A DNA stretch of 64,000 nucleotides from Trebonia sp036276115 (lineage in GTDB: Bacteria > Actinomycetota > Actinomycetes > Streptosporangiales > Streptosporangiaceae): NCBI GenBank assembly GCA_036276115.1, contig DATBEM010000255.1, positions 27,048-91,047 of the forward strand, in the 5' to 3' direction. Position 1 is the first letter of the stretch; the number at the start of each line of letters is the position of its first letter. Positions 8,649-17,694 of this stretch are shown here, piece after piece. Made by a program: the position numbers and the translations under genes. Under the pieces are notes generated by a model. The model was not told the origin of the DNA, searched no databases, and saw only the letters and a program-made list of their open reading frames with translations.

Positions 8649-8695
8649 AAAAAAGGCAAGGGCCCCCGGTCCGCCAAGCGGGCCGAGGGCTTGCC
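8649..8695 (-). terminator. Intrinsic terminator of glnA
   Basis: On the minus strand GGCAAG (from 8695) pairs with CTTGCC (to 8655), enclosing further G/C complementarity, and is followed at once by six T residues (A's at 8649-8654 on the plus strand). It begins 14 bp after the glnA stop codon. This is the clearest Rho-independent terminator in the window. Confidence 0.85.
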
Positions 8696-8708
8696 AGGGA
8701 ACCAGGTA

Positions 8709-10136
<1,428 letters not shown>

Positions 10137-10220
10137 CAACCCTCCCCTGTGCAGGGCGCGCATATGTAGGTATAACTCGGTAATATTCGCTGCGTGCGGT
10201 TCGGACGGTAGTCGCCCGCA

Positions 10221-10258
10221 ATTTCCGGCTGGTGTCCCCTTTGTTTCGCTGGTGTTAC
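10221..10258 (-). promoter_or_regulatory. GlnR-type operator of glnA (four phased pentamers)
   Basis: Read on the minus strand from 10258: GTAAC-N6-GAAAC-N6-GACAC-N6-GAAAT. The spacings are exactly six bases each. This matches the tandem a-b-a-b box (gTnAC-n6-GaAAC repeated) bound by the nitrogen regulator GlnR in actinomycetes. It lies 85-122 bp upstream of the glnA start and 121 bp from the divergent RDD gene, which it could also influence. Confidence 0.85.
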
Positions 10259-10378
10259 GGGCCGACCAGTGTGACATGCAGCGCAGAACCCCCAGCCTCC
10301 ATGCGCCCCGCCGCGTGCTGCGCGCCCGGAAAGGGTGCGGCGGGACGTTAAGAGGCGCGATGCGGATACCGTAGTCCT

Positions 10379-10876
10379 GTGTCTGATGTTCCCCCGGTTC
10401 CGCGCTCGGCAAGCACCGTGCGGCTGGCTGCCGCTTCCGTCACCAGCGGAGATACTACGCCGGATTATCCCGGGAAGAAGTATGACTTGCCACAAGCGGG
10501 CCCGGGGGCGGTCGCCCCGATGGGCCGCCGCCTGCTCGCCCTGGTGATCGACTGGGTGCTGTGCGAGGTGATCGTCTCGGCGGTGACCCGCCACTCGCTC
10601 ACGCGGGTCAGCGACGCGTCCTACCACGCCACCCAGTACTGGACGCTGCTCGCCTGCTTCCTGGAGATCTACGTCCTGACGGCGGCCACCGGCCTCACGG
10701 TCGGCAAGCGGCTGCTCCGCATCCGGGTGATCCGGACCGACGGCGGCCGGCCGGGCTGGTCGTGGGCGCTGCTGCGGACCGTGCTGCTGTTCATCGTGGT
10801 CCCGGCCCTGCTGTCGGACCGGGACCTGCGCGGCCTGCACGACCGCGCGGCGGACACGATCGTGGTCCGCCTGTAG
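10379..10876 (+). CDS. RDD family integral membrane protein
   Basis: A 165-residue membrane protein with a ~45-residue polar N-terminus followed by the RDD domain: MGRRLLALVIDWVL (first helix with the conserved Arg and Asp), a second helix near CFLEIYVLTAATGLTVGKRL, and a third (LLRTVLLFIVVPALL) before the conserved RDLRGLHDRAADTIVV ending. The function of the family is not established; transport or membrane integrity roles have been proposed. The GTG start is divergent from glnA, a gene order common in actinobacteria. It converges on the DUF4191 gene 13 bp away. Confidence 0.85.
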   Translation: MSDVPPVPRSASTVRLAAASVTSGDTTPDYPGKKYDLPQAGPGAVAPMGRRLLALVIDWVLCEVIVSAVTRHSLTRVSDASYHATQYWTLLACFLEIYVLTAATGLTVGKRLLRIRVIRTDGGRPGWSWALLRTVLLFIVVPALLSDRDLRGLHDRAADTIVVRL

Positions 10877-10889
10877 GAGCCTTGCGGCC

Positions 10890-11585
10890 CTAGCGCGTCC
10901 GGGGGCGGGGCATCCGCGGCTGGCGGGCGCCCTTCGGCATCGGCCCCTTGGGCATCGCCAGGGTCGGCTGGAGCGCCTTGAGCCGGTGGTTGAGGTCGCT
11001 GACAGCGGCGGGCTTGAGGTTGCGCGGCAGCCGCATGATCTTGCGCTGCAGCCGGCTGACCGGGATCTGCCCCTCCTCGTTGCCGGCCTGGAACTCGAAG
11101 ATCGGGATGTCGAACGCGACCCGCGCGGTCTTCTTCTTCTCCGCCGCCAGCAGGCCCGCGACCCGGCTGGGGACGCCCTCGCCCACCAGCACGACCCCCG
11201 GGCGGCCGACCGCCCGGTGGATCACGTCCAGGTTCCGGTTGCCGTTGACGGCGGGCGTCACCGTCCAGTTGCCGCGCATCGACTGCAGCACGGCGGCGGC
11301 CGCCCCCGGCTGGCCCTCGATCGCCGCGTACTGGGCGCCCTGGGCGAACCGGCCGAACAGGATGACGACGGCCAGGACCCCGAGCAGCACGCCCACCGGG
11401 ATCAGCAGCGGGGCCAGCCCCGTCAGCAGGCCGGCCACCACGAACACGACGATGATGCCGAGGCCGGCCCCGATGGTGATCGGCAGCGCCCGCTTGTTGC
11501 TCTGGTTGACCAGGCTGGCGACCATCCGTATCTGCTTCAGCCGCCCGGCGTTCTGCAGGTCCTCGGCGCTGTACTTGTCAACCAC
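10890..11585 (-). CDS. DUF4191 family membrane protein
   Basis: A conserved actinobacterial protein (DUF4191) that usually sits beside lipA. Two adjacent membrane segments (ITIGAGLGIIVVFVVAGLL and LIPVGVLLGVLAVVILF) near residues 35-80 are followed by a ~150-residue soluble domain and a basic tail rich in Lys, Arg and Pro. The function is unknown. The GTG complementary to 11583-11585 is chosen because AGGAAGG precedes it by eight bases. It follows lipA by 75 bp and probably shares its transcript. Confidence 0.85.
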   Translation of the reverse strand: MVDKYSAEDLQNAGRLKQIRMVASLVNQSNKRALPITIGAGLGIIVVFVVAGLLTGLAPLLIPVGVLLGVLAVVILFGRFAQGAQYAAIEGQPGAAAAVLQSMRGNWTVTPAVNGNRNLDVIHRAVGRPGVVLVGEGVPSRVAGLLAAEKKKTARVAFDIPIFEFQAGNEEGQIPVSRLQRKIMRLPRNLKPAAVSDLNHRLKALQPTLAMPKGPMPKGARQPRMPRPRTR

Positions 11586-11660
11586 CTGATCAGCCTTCCT
11601 CACGCTTCGCGTCTCAACACCAGGCAGCATACGGTTTCCGCTGCCCAATGCTGTAACCCG

Positions 11661-12629
11661 CTATGAGGTCGTGACCTCCGGGCTGCCAGAAACGCCCGCG
11701 CGCTGCTCGATCGCCTGGGCGTACAGCCGCCCGGCGCGGTAGGAGGAGCGCACCAGCGGGCCGGACATGACCCCGGCGAAGCCGAGCGCCAGCGCCTCCT
11801 CGCGCAGCTCCACGAACTCCTCGGGCTTCACCCAGCGCTCGACCGGGTGGTGGCGGGGCGACGGGCGCAGGTACTGGGTGATCGTCAGCAGGTCGCAGCC
11901 CGCGGCCCGCAGGTCTTCCATGGCCGGGGCGATCTCCGGCCGCTCCTCGCCCATTCCCAGGATCAGGTTGGACTTGGTCACCAGGCCCGCCTCGTGGCCC
12001 GCGCGGATGACGGCCAGGGACCGCTCGTAGCGGAACCCGGGCCGGATCCGCTTGAAGATCCGCGGCACCGTCTCCAGGTTGTGCGCGAACACCTCCGGGG
12101 CGGCCGCGAACACCTCGCCCAGCTGGGCCGGGTCGGCGTTGAAGTCGGGCGCCAGCAGCTCCACCCCGCAGCCGGGCACGGCCGCGTGGATCTCCTTGAC
12201 CGTCTGCGCGTAGAGCCAGGACCCGCCGTCGGGCAGGTCGTCGCGGGCCACGCCGGTGATGGTCGCGTAGCGCAGGCCCATCGCGGCGACGGACTCGGCC
12301 ACCCGCTGCGGCTCGCCGGTGTCCAGCGGCAGCGGCTTGCCCGTGTCGATCTGGCAGAAGTCGCACCGCCGGGTGCACTGGTCGCCGCCGATCAGGAACG
12401 TGGCCTCGCGGTCTTCCCAGCACTCGTAGATGTTGGGGCAGCCGGCCTCCTCGCAGACCGTGTGCAGCCCCTCGGCCCGCACGAGGCCCTTGAGCTCGGA
12501 GTACTGCGGCCCGGTCTTCAGCCGGGTCCGGATCCACGGCGGCTTCTTCTCGATCGGGACGGCCGCGTTGCGGGCCTCCAGGCGGAGCATCCGCCTGCCA
12601 TCGGGCGCGAGAGCAGAAGAAGACGTCAC
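11661..12629 (-). CDS. lipA: Lipoyl synthase
   Basis: LipA is a radical-SAM enzyme that inserts two sulfur atoms into protein-bound octanoyl groups to make lipoyl groups. The 322-residue protein has both cluster motifs: Cys59, Cys64 and Cys70 (CEEAGCPNIYEC) for the auxiliary cluster and Cys85, Cys89 and Cys92 (CTRRCDFC) for the SAM cluster. The GTG start has GGAGG very close to it. Family N-termini (APDGRRMLRLEARN) support this start within about ten residues. It lies 23 bp downstream of lipB in the same operon and serves the sucB product encoded 3.4 kb away. Confidence 0.96.
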   Translation of the reverse strand: MTSSSALAPDGRRMLRLEARNAAVPIEKKPPWIRTRLKTGPQYSELKGLVRAEGLHTVCEEAGCPNIYECWEDREATFLIGGDQCTRRCDFCQIDTGKPLPLDTGEPQRVAESVAAMGLRYATITGVARDDLPDGGSWLYAQTVKEIHAAVPGCGVELLAPDFNADPAQLGEVFAAAPEVFAHNLETVPRIFKRIRPGFRYERSLAVIRAGHEAGLVTKSNLILGMGEERPEIAPAMEDLRAAGCDLLTITQYLRPSPRHHPVERWVKPEEFVELREEALALGFAGVMSGPLVRSSYRAGRLYAQAIEQRAGVSGSPEVTTS

Positions 12630-12652
12630 CCCTCCAGCGTACGTCCGCTTTC

Positions 12653-13414
12653 CTACGACGCGACCGTCAGCGGCCCGCTCGCCCGCAGTGCCTGATCAGG
12701 CCGCTGTGCCTGGCCTGACCGCAGGGGGGCCACCGAGTGCAGCCGCCGCCAGCCCCGGTAGCCGAGGGCGGCGGCCAGGTGCCGCTCCATCAGCGGCGTG
12801 ACGTCGGCCACGCTGACCCGGATGCCGGTCTCGGCCGTGAGCGAGGTCACCCCCGCGTCGCGGATCCCGCACGGCACGATCCGGTCGAACCAGGACATGT
12901 CGCAATCGCAGTTCAGCGCGAGCCCGTGCATCGTGACCCCCTTGGCCACCCGCGCCCCGATGGCACCAACCTTGCGGTCCGGCCGGGACGGGTCGCCCGG
13001 GACGCCCGGGACCCAGGTGCCGCTACGGCCGGCGACGCGGATCGCGGCCACCCCGAACTCAGCGCAGACGCCGATCATGGCCTCTTCCAGTGCCCGCACG
13101 TAAGCGACCACGTCGAGCGGGTCGCGCAGCTTGATGATGGGGTACGCGGTGAGCTGGCCCGGCCCGTGCCAGGTGATCTTGCCGCCCCGGTCCACGTCCA
13201 CCACCGGCGCCCCGGGGTCGCCGGCCGGCCGGTCCGAGACCGCCGTCCGCTTGCCCGCCGTGTAGACCGTCTGGTGCTCCAGCAGCAGGCAGCAGTCCGG
13301 CACCTCATCGCCGGTCCGCCGGGCGTGCACCTCCCGCTGCAGGTCCCAGCCAGCGACGTACTCGACCGCCTCGGGCCCGAACCCGGCGTGCGCGTACAGC
13401 AGCTGATCAGCCAC
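12653..13414 (-). CDS. lipB: Octanoyl-[ACP]:protein octanoyltransferase
   Basis: LipB moves an octanoyl group from acyl carrier protein to the lipoyl domains of 2-oxoacid dehydrogenases, the step before LipA. The 253-residue protein shows RGGKITWHGPGQLTAYPI, the catalytic lysine in KVGAIGARV and the catalytic cysteine in DRIVPCGI. The C-terminal ~30 residues are non-conserved and Arg/Gln-rich. It has a GTG start and forms an operon with lipA. The next gene upstream is divergent, 81 bp away. Confidence 0.95.
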   Translation of the reverse strand: MADQLLYAHAGFGPEAVEYVAGWDLQREVHARRTGDEVPDCCLLLEHQTVYTAGKRTAVSDRPAGDPGAPVVDVDRGGKITWHGPGQLTAYPIIKLRDPLDVVAYVRALEEAMIGVCAEFGVAAIRVAGRSGTWVPGVPGDPSRPDRKVGAIGARVAKGVTMHGLALNCDCDMSWFDRIVPCGIRDAGVTSLTAETGIRVSVADVTPLMERHLAAALGYRGWRRLHSVAPLRSGQAQRPDQALRASGPLTVAS

Positions 13415-13495
13415 GGTCCCCTCCCGGAGATAGAGCCATTCTTTGAGGGTAGGCGACGGGTGATGCGGCCGCGTCCCCTGGGCACAATCTCAAAC

Positions 13496-14104
13496 GTGAT
13501 CAATGAGGCGCAACTGCGCGAGATGACCCCGAGCGAGCGACGCGAACTCGCCCGCACGCTGGCCTCACTGGACTACCCCCACCCCCTGCGCGAGCTTAAC
13601 TGGCGTCGCGGCCGGACGCTCGGCGTTCTGCTGTCCCTGATTTCGTGTGTCGTCCTCCTCGGCTGGATCATCGTCCTGGTCCTGACCTTGCACCGGCACT
13701 ACACCGCGACGCACTGGCGGTTCGCGTGGGTCGGCTTCGACATCGTGCTGCTGTTCGCGTTCGCGCTGACCGGCTGGGCGTTCTACCGGGGGCGCCAGGT
13801 CGTGATCGCCTGCCTGCTGGTCACCGGCAGCCTGCTGTGCTGCGACGCCTGGTTCGACGTGATCCTGGACCTCGGGACGCCCGGCATCTGGGAGAGCGTC
13901 GGCTCGGCCGCCTTGATCGAGCTGCCGCTGGCGTTCTTGATGTTCCGCGCCGCCCGGCGCCTGATCCGGCTGTCCACGCTGGTCGCGATGGGCGTGCGGG
14001 GCGAGCCGGCCGAGCAGGCCCCCCCGATCTGGCGCATCCCGCTGCTGTGCGACGCTGACGACCCGCGCGGCACCAGTCCCGGCCGCCGGGCCCGGCCGGG
14101 CTAG
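13496..14104 (+). CDS. Small polytopic membrane protein, unknown function
   Basis: A 202-residue protein with four predicted membrane helices (about residues 43-65, 77-97, 101-123 and 135-152). A charged N-terminus contains the sequence MTPSERRELARTL, and the tail is Pro/Arg-rich. I do not recognise the family. The GTG at 13496 is used; a later ATG at residue 10 is possible. It is divergent from lipB and followed 28 bp later by the dioxygenase. Its TAG stop lies inside an 18-bp direct duplication. Confidence 0.7.
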   Translation: MINEAQLREMTPSERRELARTLASLDYPHPLRELNWRRGRTLGVLLSLISCVVLLGWIIVLVLTLHRHYTATHWRFAWVGFDIVLLFAFALTGWAFYRGRQVVIACLLVTGSLLCCDAWFDVILDLGTPGIWESVGSAALIELPLAFLMFRAARRLIRLSTLVAMGVRGEPAEQAPPIWRIPLLCDADDPRGTSPGRRARPG

Positions 14105-14124
14105 CCGGGCCGGCCGGGCTAGCC
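14093..14124. repeat. 18-bp duplication across a stop codon
   Basis: CGGCCGGGCTAGCC at 14093-14106 is repeated exactly at 14111-14124, a period of 18 bp. The first copy contains the TAG stop of the upstream membrane-protein gene and the second gives a further TAG in the same frame. Confidence 0.7.
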
Positions 14125-14132
14125 TGGTCGCC

Positions 14133-15002
14133 ATGGCCACCGATTTCACTGAGGAAACCGCCGCCGGCGCCGTCATCGAGAGCTTTGGCCCGTCGACCAG
14201 CCCCCGGCTCCGGGAGGTCCTGACCAGCCTGGTCTCCCACCTGCACGCGTTCGCGCGGGACGTCGAGCTGACGCTGCCGGAGTGGGGCGCCGCGATCGAC
14301 TTCCTCACCCGGACCGGCCAGATGTGCGACGCCGACCGGCAGGAGTTCATCTTGCTGTCGGACGTGCTGGGCCTGTCGATGCTGACCGAGACGATCAACA
14401 ACCGCAAGTTCGGCGTGGCGACCGAGTCGACCGTGCTCGGCCCGTTCCACGTGGTGGAGTCCCCGCCCAAGGAGCTCGGGGCCAGCATCGACATGGTGGG
14501 GACCGGCACCCCCTGCGTGGTCTCCGGCCAGGTCACCGGGACCGACGGCAACCCCGTCCCGGGCGCCACGCTGGACGTGTGGCAGGCCAATGACCAGGGC
14601 TTCTACGATGTCCAGCAGCCGGACGTCCAGCCCCGCACGAACGGCCGGGGCTTGCTGGTGGCCGACGCCGAGGGCCGGTTCTGGTTCCGCACGATCGTGC
14701 CGTCGCACTACCCGATCCCGACCGACGGCCCGGTCGGCGAGCTGCTGCGGGCCACCGGCCGGCACGCGTTCCGCCCGGCCCACATCCACTTCATCGTCGC
14801 CGCGCCCGGCTTCCGCGAGCTGACCACGCACATCTTCGTCGCCGGGAGCCAGTACATCGACTCCGACACCGTCTTCGCGGTCAAGCAGTCACTCGTGGTC
14901 GACTTCACGCCCGTGGACGACCCGGCCGAGGGCGAGCGCTGGCACGTCCCCGTCCCCTTCCGCCGCGCGGACATCGAGATCATCCTCCAGCCCGCTCGCT
15001 GA
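14133..15002 (+). CDS. Intradiol ring-cleavage dioxygenase (hydroxyquinol/catechol 1,2-dioxygenase type)
   Basis: A non-haem Fe(III) enzyme that opens catechol-type rings between the two hydroxyls. The 289-residue protein has the N-terminal helical dimerisation domain (residues ~20-95) of the catechol/hydroxyquinol group, then the beta-sandwich. The four iron ligands are visible: Tyr158 (QGFYD), Tyr193 (PSHYPIP), His217 and His219 (RPAHIHF). The linker GPFHVVESPP is typical of hydroxyquinol 1,2-dioxygenases, so that substrate is favoured over catechol. No other aromatic-degradation gene is nearby, so the pathway context is missing. Confidence 0.88.
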   Translation: MATDFTEETAAGAVIESFGPSTSPRLREVLTSLVSHLHAFARDVELTLPEWGAAIDFLTRTGQMCDADRQEFILLSDVLGLSMLTETINNRKFGVATESTVLGPFHVVESPPKELGASIDMVGTGTPCVVSGQVTGTDGNPVPGATLDVWQANDQGFYDVQQPDVQPRTNGRGLLVADAEGRFWFRTIVPSHYPIPTDGPVGELLRATGRHAFRPAHIHFIVAAPGFRELTTHIFVAGSQYIDSDTVFAVKQSLVVDFTPVDDPAEGERWHVPVPFRRADIEIILQPAR

Positions 15003-15084
15003 CCGGCATTTTTCAGGGTTCAGCCCGCTCGCCGGGCCGCCGCCCCGCCGGGGCCAGTTCCGGGAGAAGCCGGCGTTCAGCGCT

Positions 15085-15132
15085 GGCTCAGGTCAGTGCC
15101 GGCTCAGGTCAGTGCCGGCTCAGGTCAGCGCC
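15085..15132. repeat. Three 16-bp tandem repeats across the stop of the TIGR01777 gene
   Basis: GGCTCAGGTCAGTGCC occurs at 15085-15100 and 15101-15116, and with one change at 15117-15132. The last copy contains the minus-strand TGA stop (15125-15127). The extra copies supply TGA 16 and 32 bases further on, so all three frames are closed. Confidence 0.8.
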
Positions 15133-16027
15133 GGCCGAGCTCAGCCGCGAGCGCGGCGCTGATCGTCAGGTGCCGGAACTGGTAGCCCGCCTCGGTCAGC
15201 CGCCTGGGCACCACCCGGGCGCTGGTCAGCAGCTCGGCCGACATCTCGCCGAGCGCGAGCCGCAAGACGCGCTCCGGGACCCGCAGCGCCCGGATGTCCG
15301 GGCGGTGCAGGATGCCGTTCAGGGCCGCCGTGAACTCGCTGTTGGTGACCGGGGCGGGGGCGGTCAGGTTGAACGGGCCCGCCGCCGTGGCCGACTCCAG
15401 CAGGAAGCGGATCGCCCCGATCTCATCGTTCATCGAGATCCAGCTCATCACCTGGGTGCCGCGGCCGAACCGGGGCAGCGCCCCCAGCCGGGCGGGTGGC
15501 AGCAGCCGCCCGAGCACGCCCCCGGCGGCGGCCAGGACGAGCCCGCTGCGCAGGTAGGCGACGCGGATGCCCTTGTCGGCGGCCGGGGTGGCCGCCTCCT
15601 CCCAGTCGTGCACGACCCGCGACAGGAAGCCGCTGCCGGCCGGGGAGCCCTCGGTGACCTCCTGCCCGCCGGTGTCGCCGTACCAGCCAATGGCCGATCC
15701 GCAGATCAGCGCCTTGGGCGGGGACGGCAGCCCGGCCAGCAAGGTAGCCAGGGCGCGGGTGGCGAGCACCCGGCTGGCCCGGATCTCCGCCTTGTAGGAC
15801 GGGGTCCAGCGGTGGTCGCCGACCCCCGCCCCGGCCAGGTGGACGCATGCGTCCACCCGGCCGAGCGCGGGCTCTCCCGCGTCGGCGGCGCGGGGGTCCC
15901 AGCGGATCTCGTCGCTCGCGTGCGGCGCCCGCCGGACCAGGCGGACGACCTGGTGGCCGTCCGCCCGCAGGCTCGCCGTCAGCGCGGTGCCGATCAGGCC
16001 GGACGAGCCGGTAACCGCGACCTTCAT
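15125..16027 (-). CDS. TIGR01777 family NAD(P)-binding epimerase-like protein
   Basis: A short-chain-dehydrogenase-fold protein of 300 residues. The N-terminal MKVAVTGSSGLIGTAL is the glycine-rich nucleotide-binding loop. The segments DACVHLAGAGVGDHRW and SAIGWYGDTGGQEVTE are typical of TIGR01777 proteins (SulA/YfcH type), and the C-terminal DUF1731 region (RVPERVLRLALGEMSAELL) is present. The substrate is unknown. It lies 20 bp downstream of sucB on the same strand, so it may be the last gene of the lpdA-sucB operon. The gene ends inside a 16-bp tandem repeat. Confidence 0.88.
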   Translation of the reverse strand: MKVAVTGSSGLIGTALTASLRADGHQVVRLVRRAPHASDEIRWDPRAADAGEPALGRVDACVHLAGAGVGDHRWTPSYKAEIRASRVLATRALATLLAGLPSPPKALICGSAIGWYGDTGGQEVTEGSPAGSGFLSRVVHDWEEAATPAADKGIRVAYLRSGLVLAAAGGVLGRLLPPARLGALPRFGRGTQVMSWISMNDEIGAIRFLLESATAAGPFNLTAPAPVTNSEFTAALNGILHRPDIRALRVPERVLRLALGEMSAELLTSARVVPRRLTEAGYQFRHLTISAALAAELGRR

Positions 16028-16047
16028 CTCTCGACCGGTCCCGGCGG

Positions 16048-17640
16048 CTACAGGCCGAGCTCGGCCTCGAACGAGCCCTCTTCGAGCCGGCCCTTCACCG
16101 TGGTGAGGAACCGGGCCGCGTCGGCGCCGTCCACGAGCCGGTGGTCGTAGGTCAGGGCCAGGTAGACCATGGACCGGACCGCGATGACCTCCCCGAGGGC
16201 CGGGTCCTCGACCACGACCGGCCGCTTGACGACCGTCCCGACGCCGAGGATGGCGACCTGCGGCTGGTTGATGATCGGGGTGTCGAACAGGGCGCCCCGG
16301 CTGCCGGTGTTGGTCAGCGTGAACGTCCCCCCCGCCAGCTCGTCCGGCCCGACGTTGCCGGACCGGGTCCGGGCGGCGAGGTCGCTGATCTTGCGCGCGA
16401 GCCCGCCGATGTTCAGGTCGCCCGCCTGGTGGATGACCGGGACCATGAGGCCCCGCTCAGTGTCGACCGCGATGCCGAGGTGCTCGGTGTCGTGGTAGGT
16501 GACGGTGGTGCCCTCGGCGTCGATGACCGCGTTGAGCCGCGGGTGGATCTTGAGCGCCTCGACGGCGGCCTGCGCGAAGAACGGCAGGAACGTCAGCTTG
16601 ACGCCCTCCCGGGCCTCGAACGCGCCCTTGGCCCGGTCCCGCAGCCGCGCGATCGCGGTCACGTCCGCCTCGACCACGGTGGTGAGCTGGGCCGAGGTCT
16701 GCAGTGACTCGACCATCCGCTTGGCGATGACCTGGCGCGGGCGGCTCATCCGCTCGGTGGTCCCGCGCAGCGTCGAGAACGCCGCCGGGCTCGCGGCGGC
16801 CGCCGGGGCGACCGGGGGAGCCGGCGCCGCCTGCTGGCCGCTGGCCGGGGCCGCCGCAGCGGCGCTGGCCTGGGCGGCGGCCTTGGCCGCGGCCTCCTCG
16901 GCCGCCTGCTGGGCGCGGGCGGCCTCCAGCACGTCCTGCTTGCGGATCCGCCCGCCGACGCCAGTCCCGCTGATCGCCTCCAGCGAGACCGAGTGCTCGG
17001 CGGCCAGCTTGCGGACCAGCGGCGTCACGTACGGGGTGTCCCCGCCGGTCGGCAGCGGGGTCGGCTCCGGGTAGGCCCCGGGCTGCGATGGTGCTGGCTG
17101 CGACGAGGCGGGCTGGGCGGCGGGGGCCGGAGCCGGGGCAGCCGGGGCCGAGGGGGCGGCCGGGGTGCTCCAGGGATAGCCGCCCCCGCCCGGTGCCTGC
17201 GAGGACTGTGGTGCCTGCGAGGACTGTGGTGCCTGTGAGGACTGTGCCTGCGAGGGCTGTGCCTGCGAGGGCTGTGCCTGCGAGGACTGTGCCTGCGGGG
17301 CCGGGGAGGACTGCGGGGCGGGCGCCGGGGGAGCGGGCGCCGGGGCGCTGCTGGCCGGGGCACCGCTGGCCGGGGCGGGAGCGGGCGAGCCCGCGTCCGC
17401 GCCTTCCTCCTCGATCATCGCGAGCTGGGCGCCGACGGCGACCGTCTCGTCCTCGTCGACGGCGATGCCGCGCAGCACCCCGGTCGCCGGGGACGGGATC
17501 TCGGTGTCCACCTTGTCCGTGGAGACCTCAAGCAGCGGCTCGTCCGCCGTGACGTGCTCGCCTTCCTTTTTCAGCCAGCGCGTGACGGTGCCCTCGGTAA
17601 CGCTCTCGCCGAGCTGGGGCATGTTGACAGCGACCGACAT
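16048..17640 (-). CDS. sucB: 2-oxoglutarate dehydrogenase E2 (dihydrolipoamide succinyltransferase)
   Basis: The E2 core of a 2-oxoacid dehydrogenase complex, most likely 2-oxoglutarate dehydrogenase. The 530 residues run: a lipoyl domain with Lys43 in STDKVDTE, a long Ala/Pro/Gln/Ser linker (~residues 85-200), a peripheral E1/E3-binding domain (TPLVRKLAAEHSVSLEAISG), a second Ala-rich linker, and the acyltransferase with DHRLVDGADAARFL. Only one lipoyl domain is present. Many actinobacterial homologues have two, and the expanded repeat linker may have replaced one. It lies 38 bp after lpdA (E3). The lipoyl group would come from the nearby lipB/lipA. Confidence 0.93.
   Translation of the reverse strand: MSVAVNMPQLGESVTEGTVTRWLKKEGEHVTADEPLLEVSTDKVDTEIPSPATGVLRGIAVDEDETVAVGAQLAMIEEEGADAGSPAPAPASGAPASSAPAPAPPAPAPQSSPAPQAQSSQAQPSQAQPSQAQSSQAPQSSQAPQSSQAPGGGGYPWSTPAAPSAPAAPAPAPAAQPASSQPAPSQPGAYPEPTPLPTGGDTPYVTPLVRKLAAEHSVSLEAISGTGVGGRIRKQDVLEAARAQQAAEEAAAKAAAQASAAAAAPASGQQAAPAPPVAPAAAASPAAFSTLRGTTERMSRPRQVIAKRMVESLQTSAQLTTVVEADVTAIARLRDRAKGAFEAREGVKLTFLPFFAQAAVEALKIHPRLNAVIDAEGTTVTYHDTEHLGIAVDTERGLMVPVIHQAGDLNIGGLARKISDLAARTRSGNVGPDELAGGTFTLTNTGSRGALFDTPIINQPQVAILGVGTVVKRPVVVEDPALGEVIAVRSMVYLALTYDHRLVDGADAARFLTTVKGRLEEGSFEAELGL
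17191..17300 (-). repeat. In-frame tandem repeats encoding the SucB linker
   Basis: Units of about 15-18 bp related to GAGGACTGTGGTGCCTGC repeat across this stretch and encode SQAPQ / SQAQP blocks. They form a flexible swinging linker between the lipoyl and subunit-binding domains. All changes keep the frame. Confidence 0.65.
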
Positions 17641-17662
17641 GGTTTCGGTGACTCCTTATGCG

Positions 17663-17694
17663 TCAGGCGTGGAAGTGCTCAGGCATGGAAGTGC
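17663..17694. repeat. 16-bp duplication across the lpdA stop codon
   Basis: TCAGGCGTGGAAGTGC (17663-17678) and TCAGGCATGGAAGTGC (17679-17694) differ at one base. The second copy, on the minus strand, encodes the last residues HFHA and the TGA of lpdA. The first places another TGA 16 bases beyond. Confidence 0.75.

Noticed and set aside
15085..15132. Three 16-bp repeats considered as iterons or an origin
   Set aside because: No replication protein gene is nearby, and similar duplications occur at other stop codons in the window.
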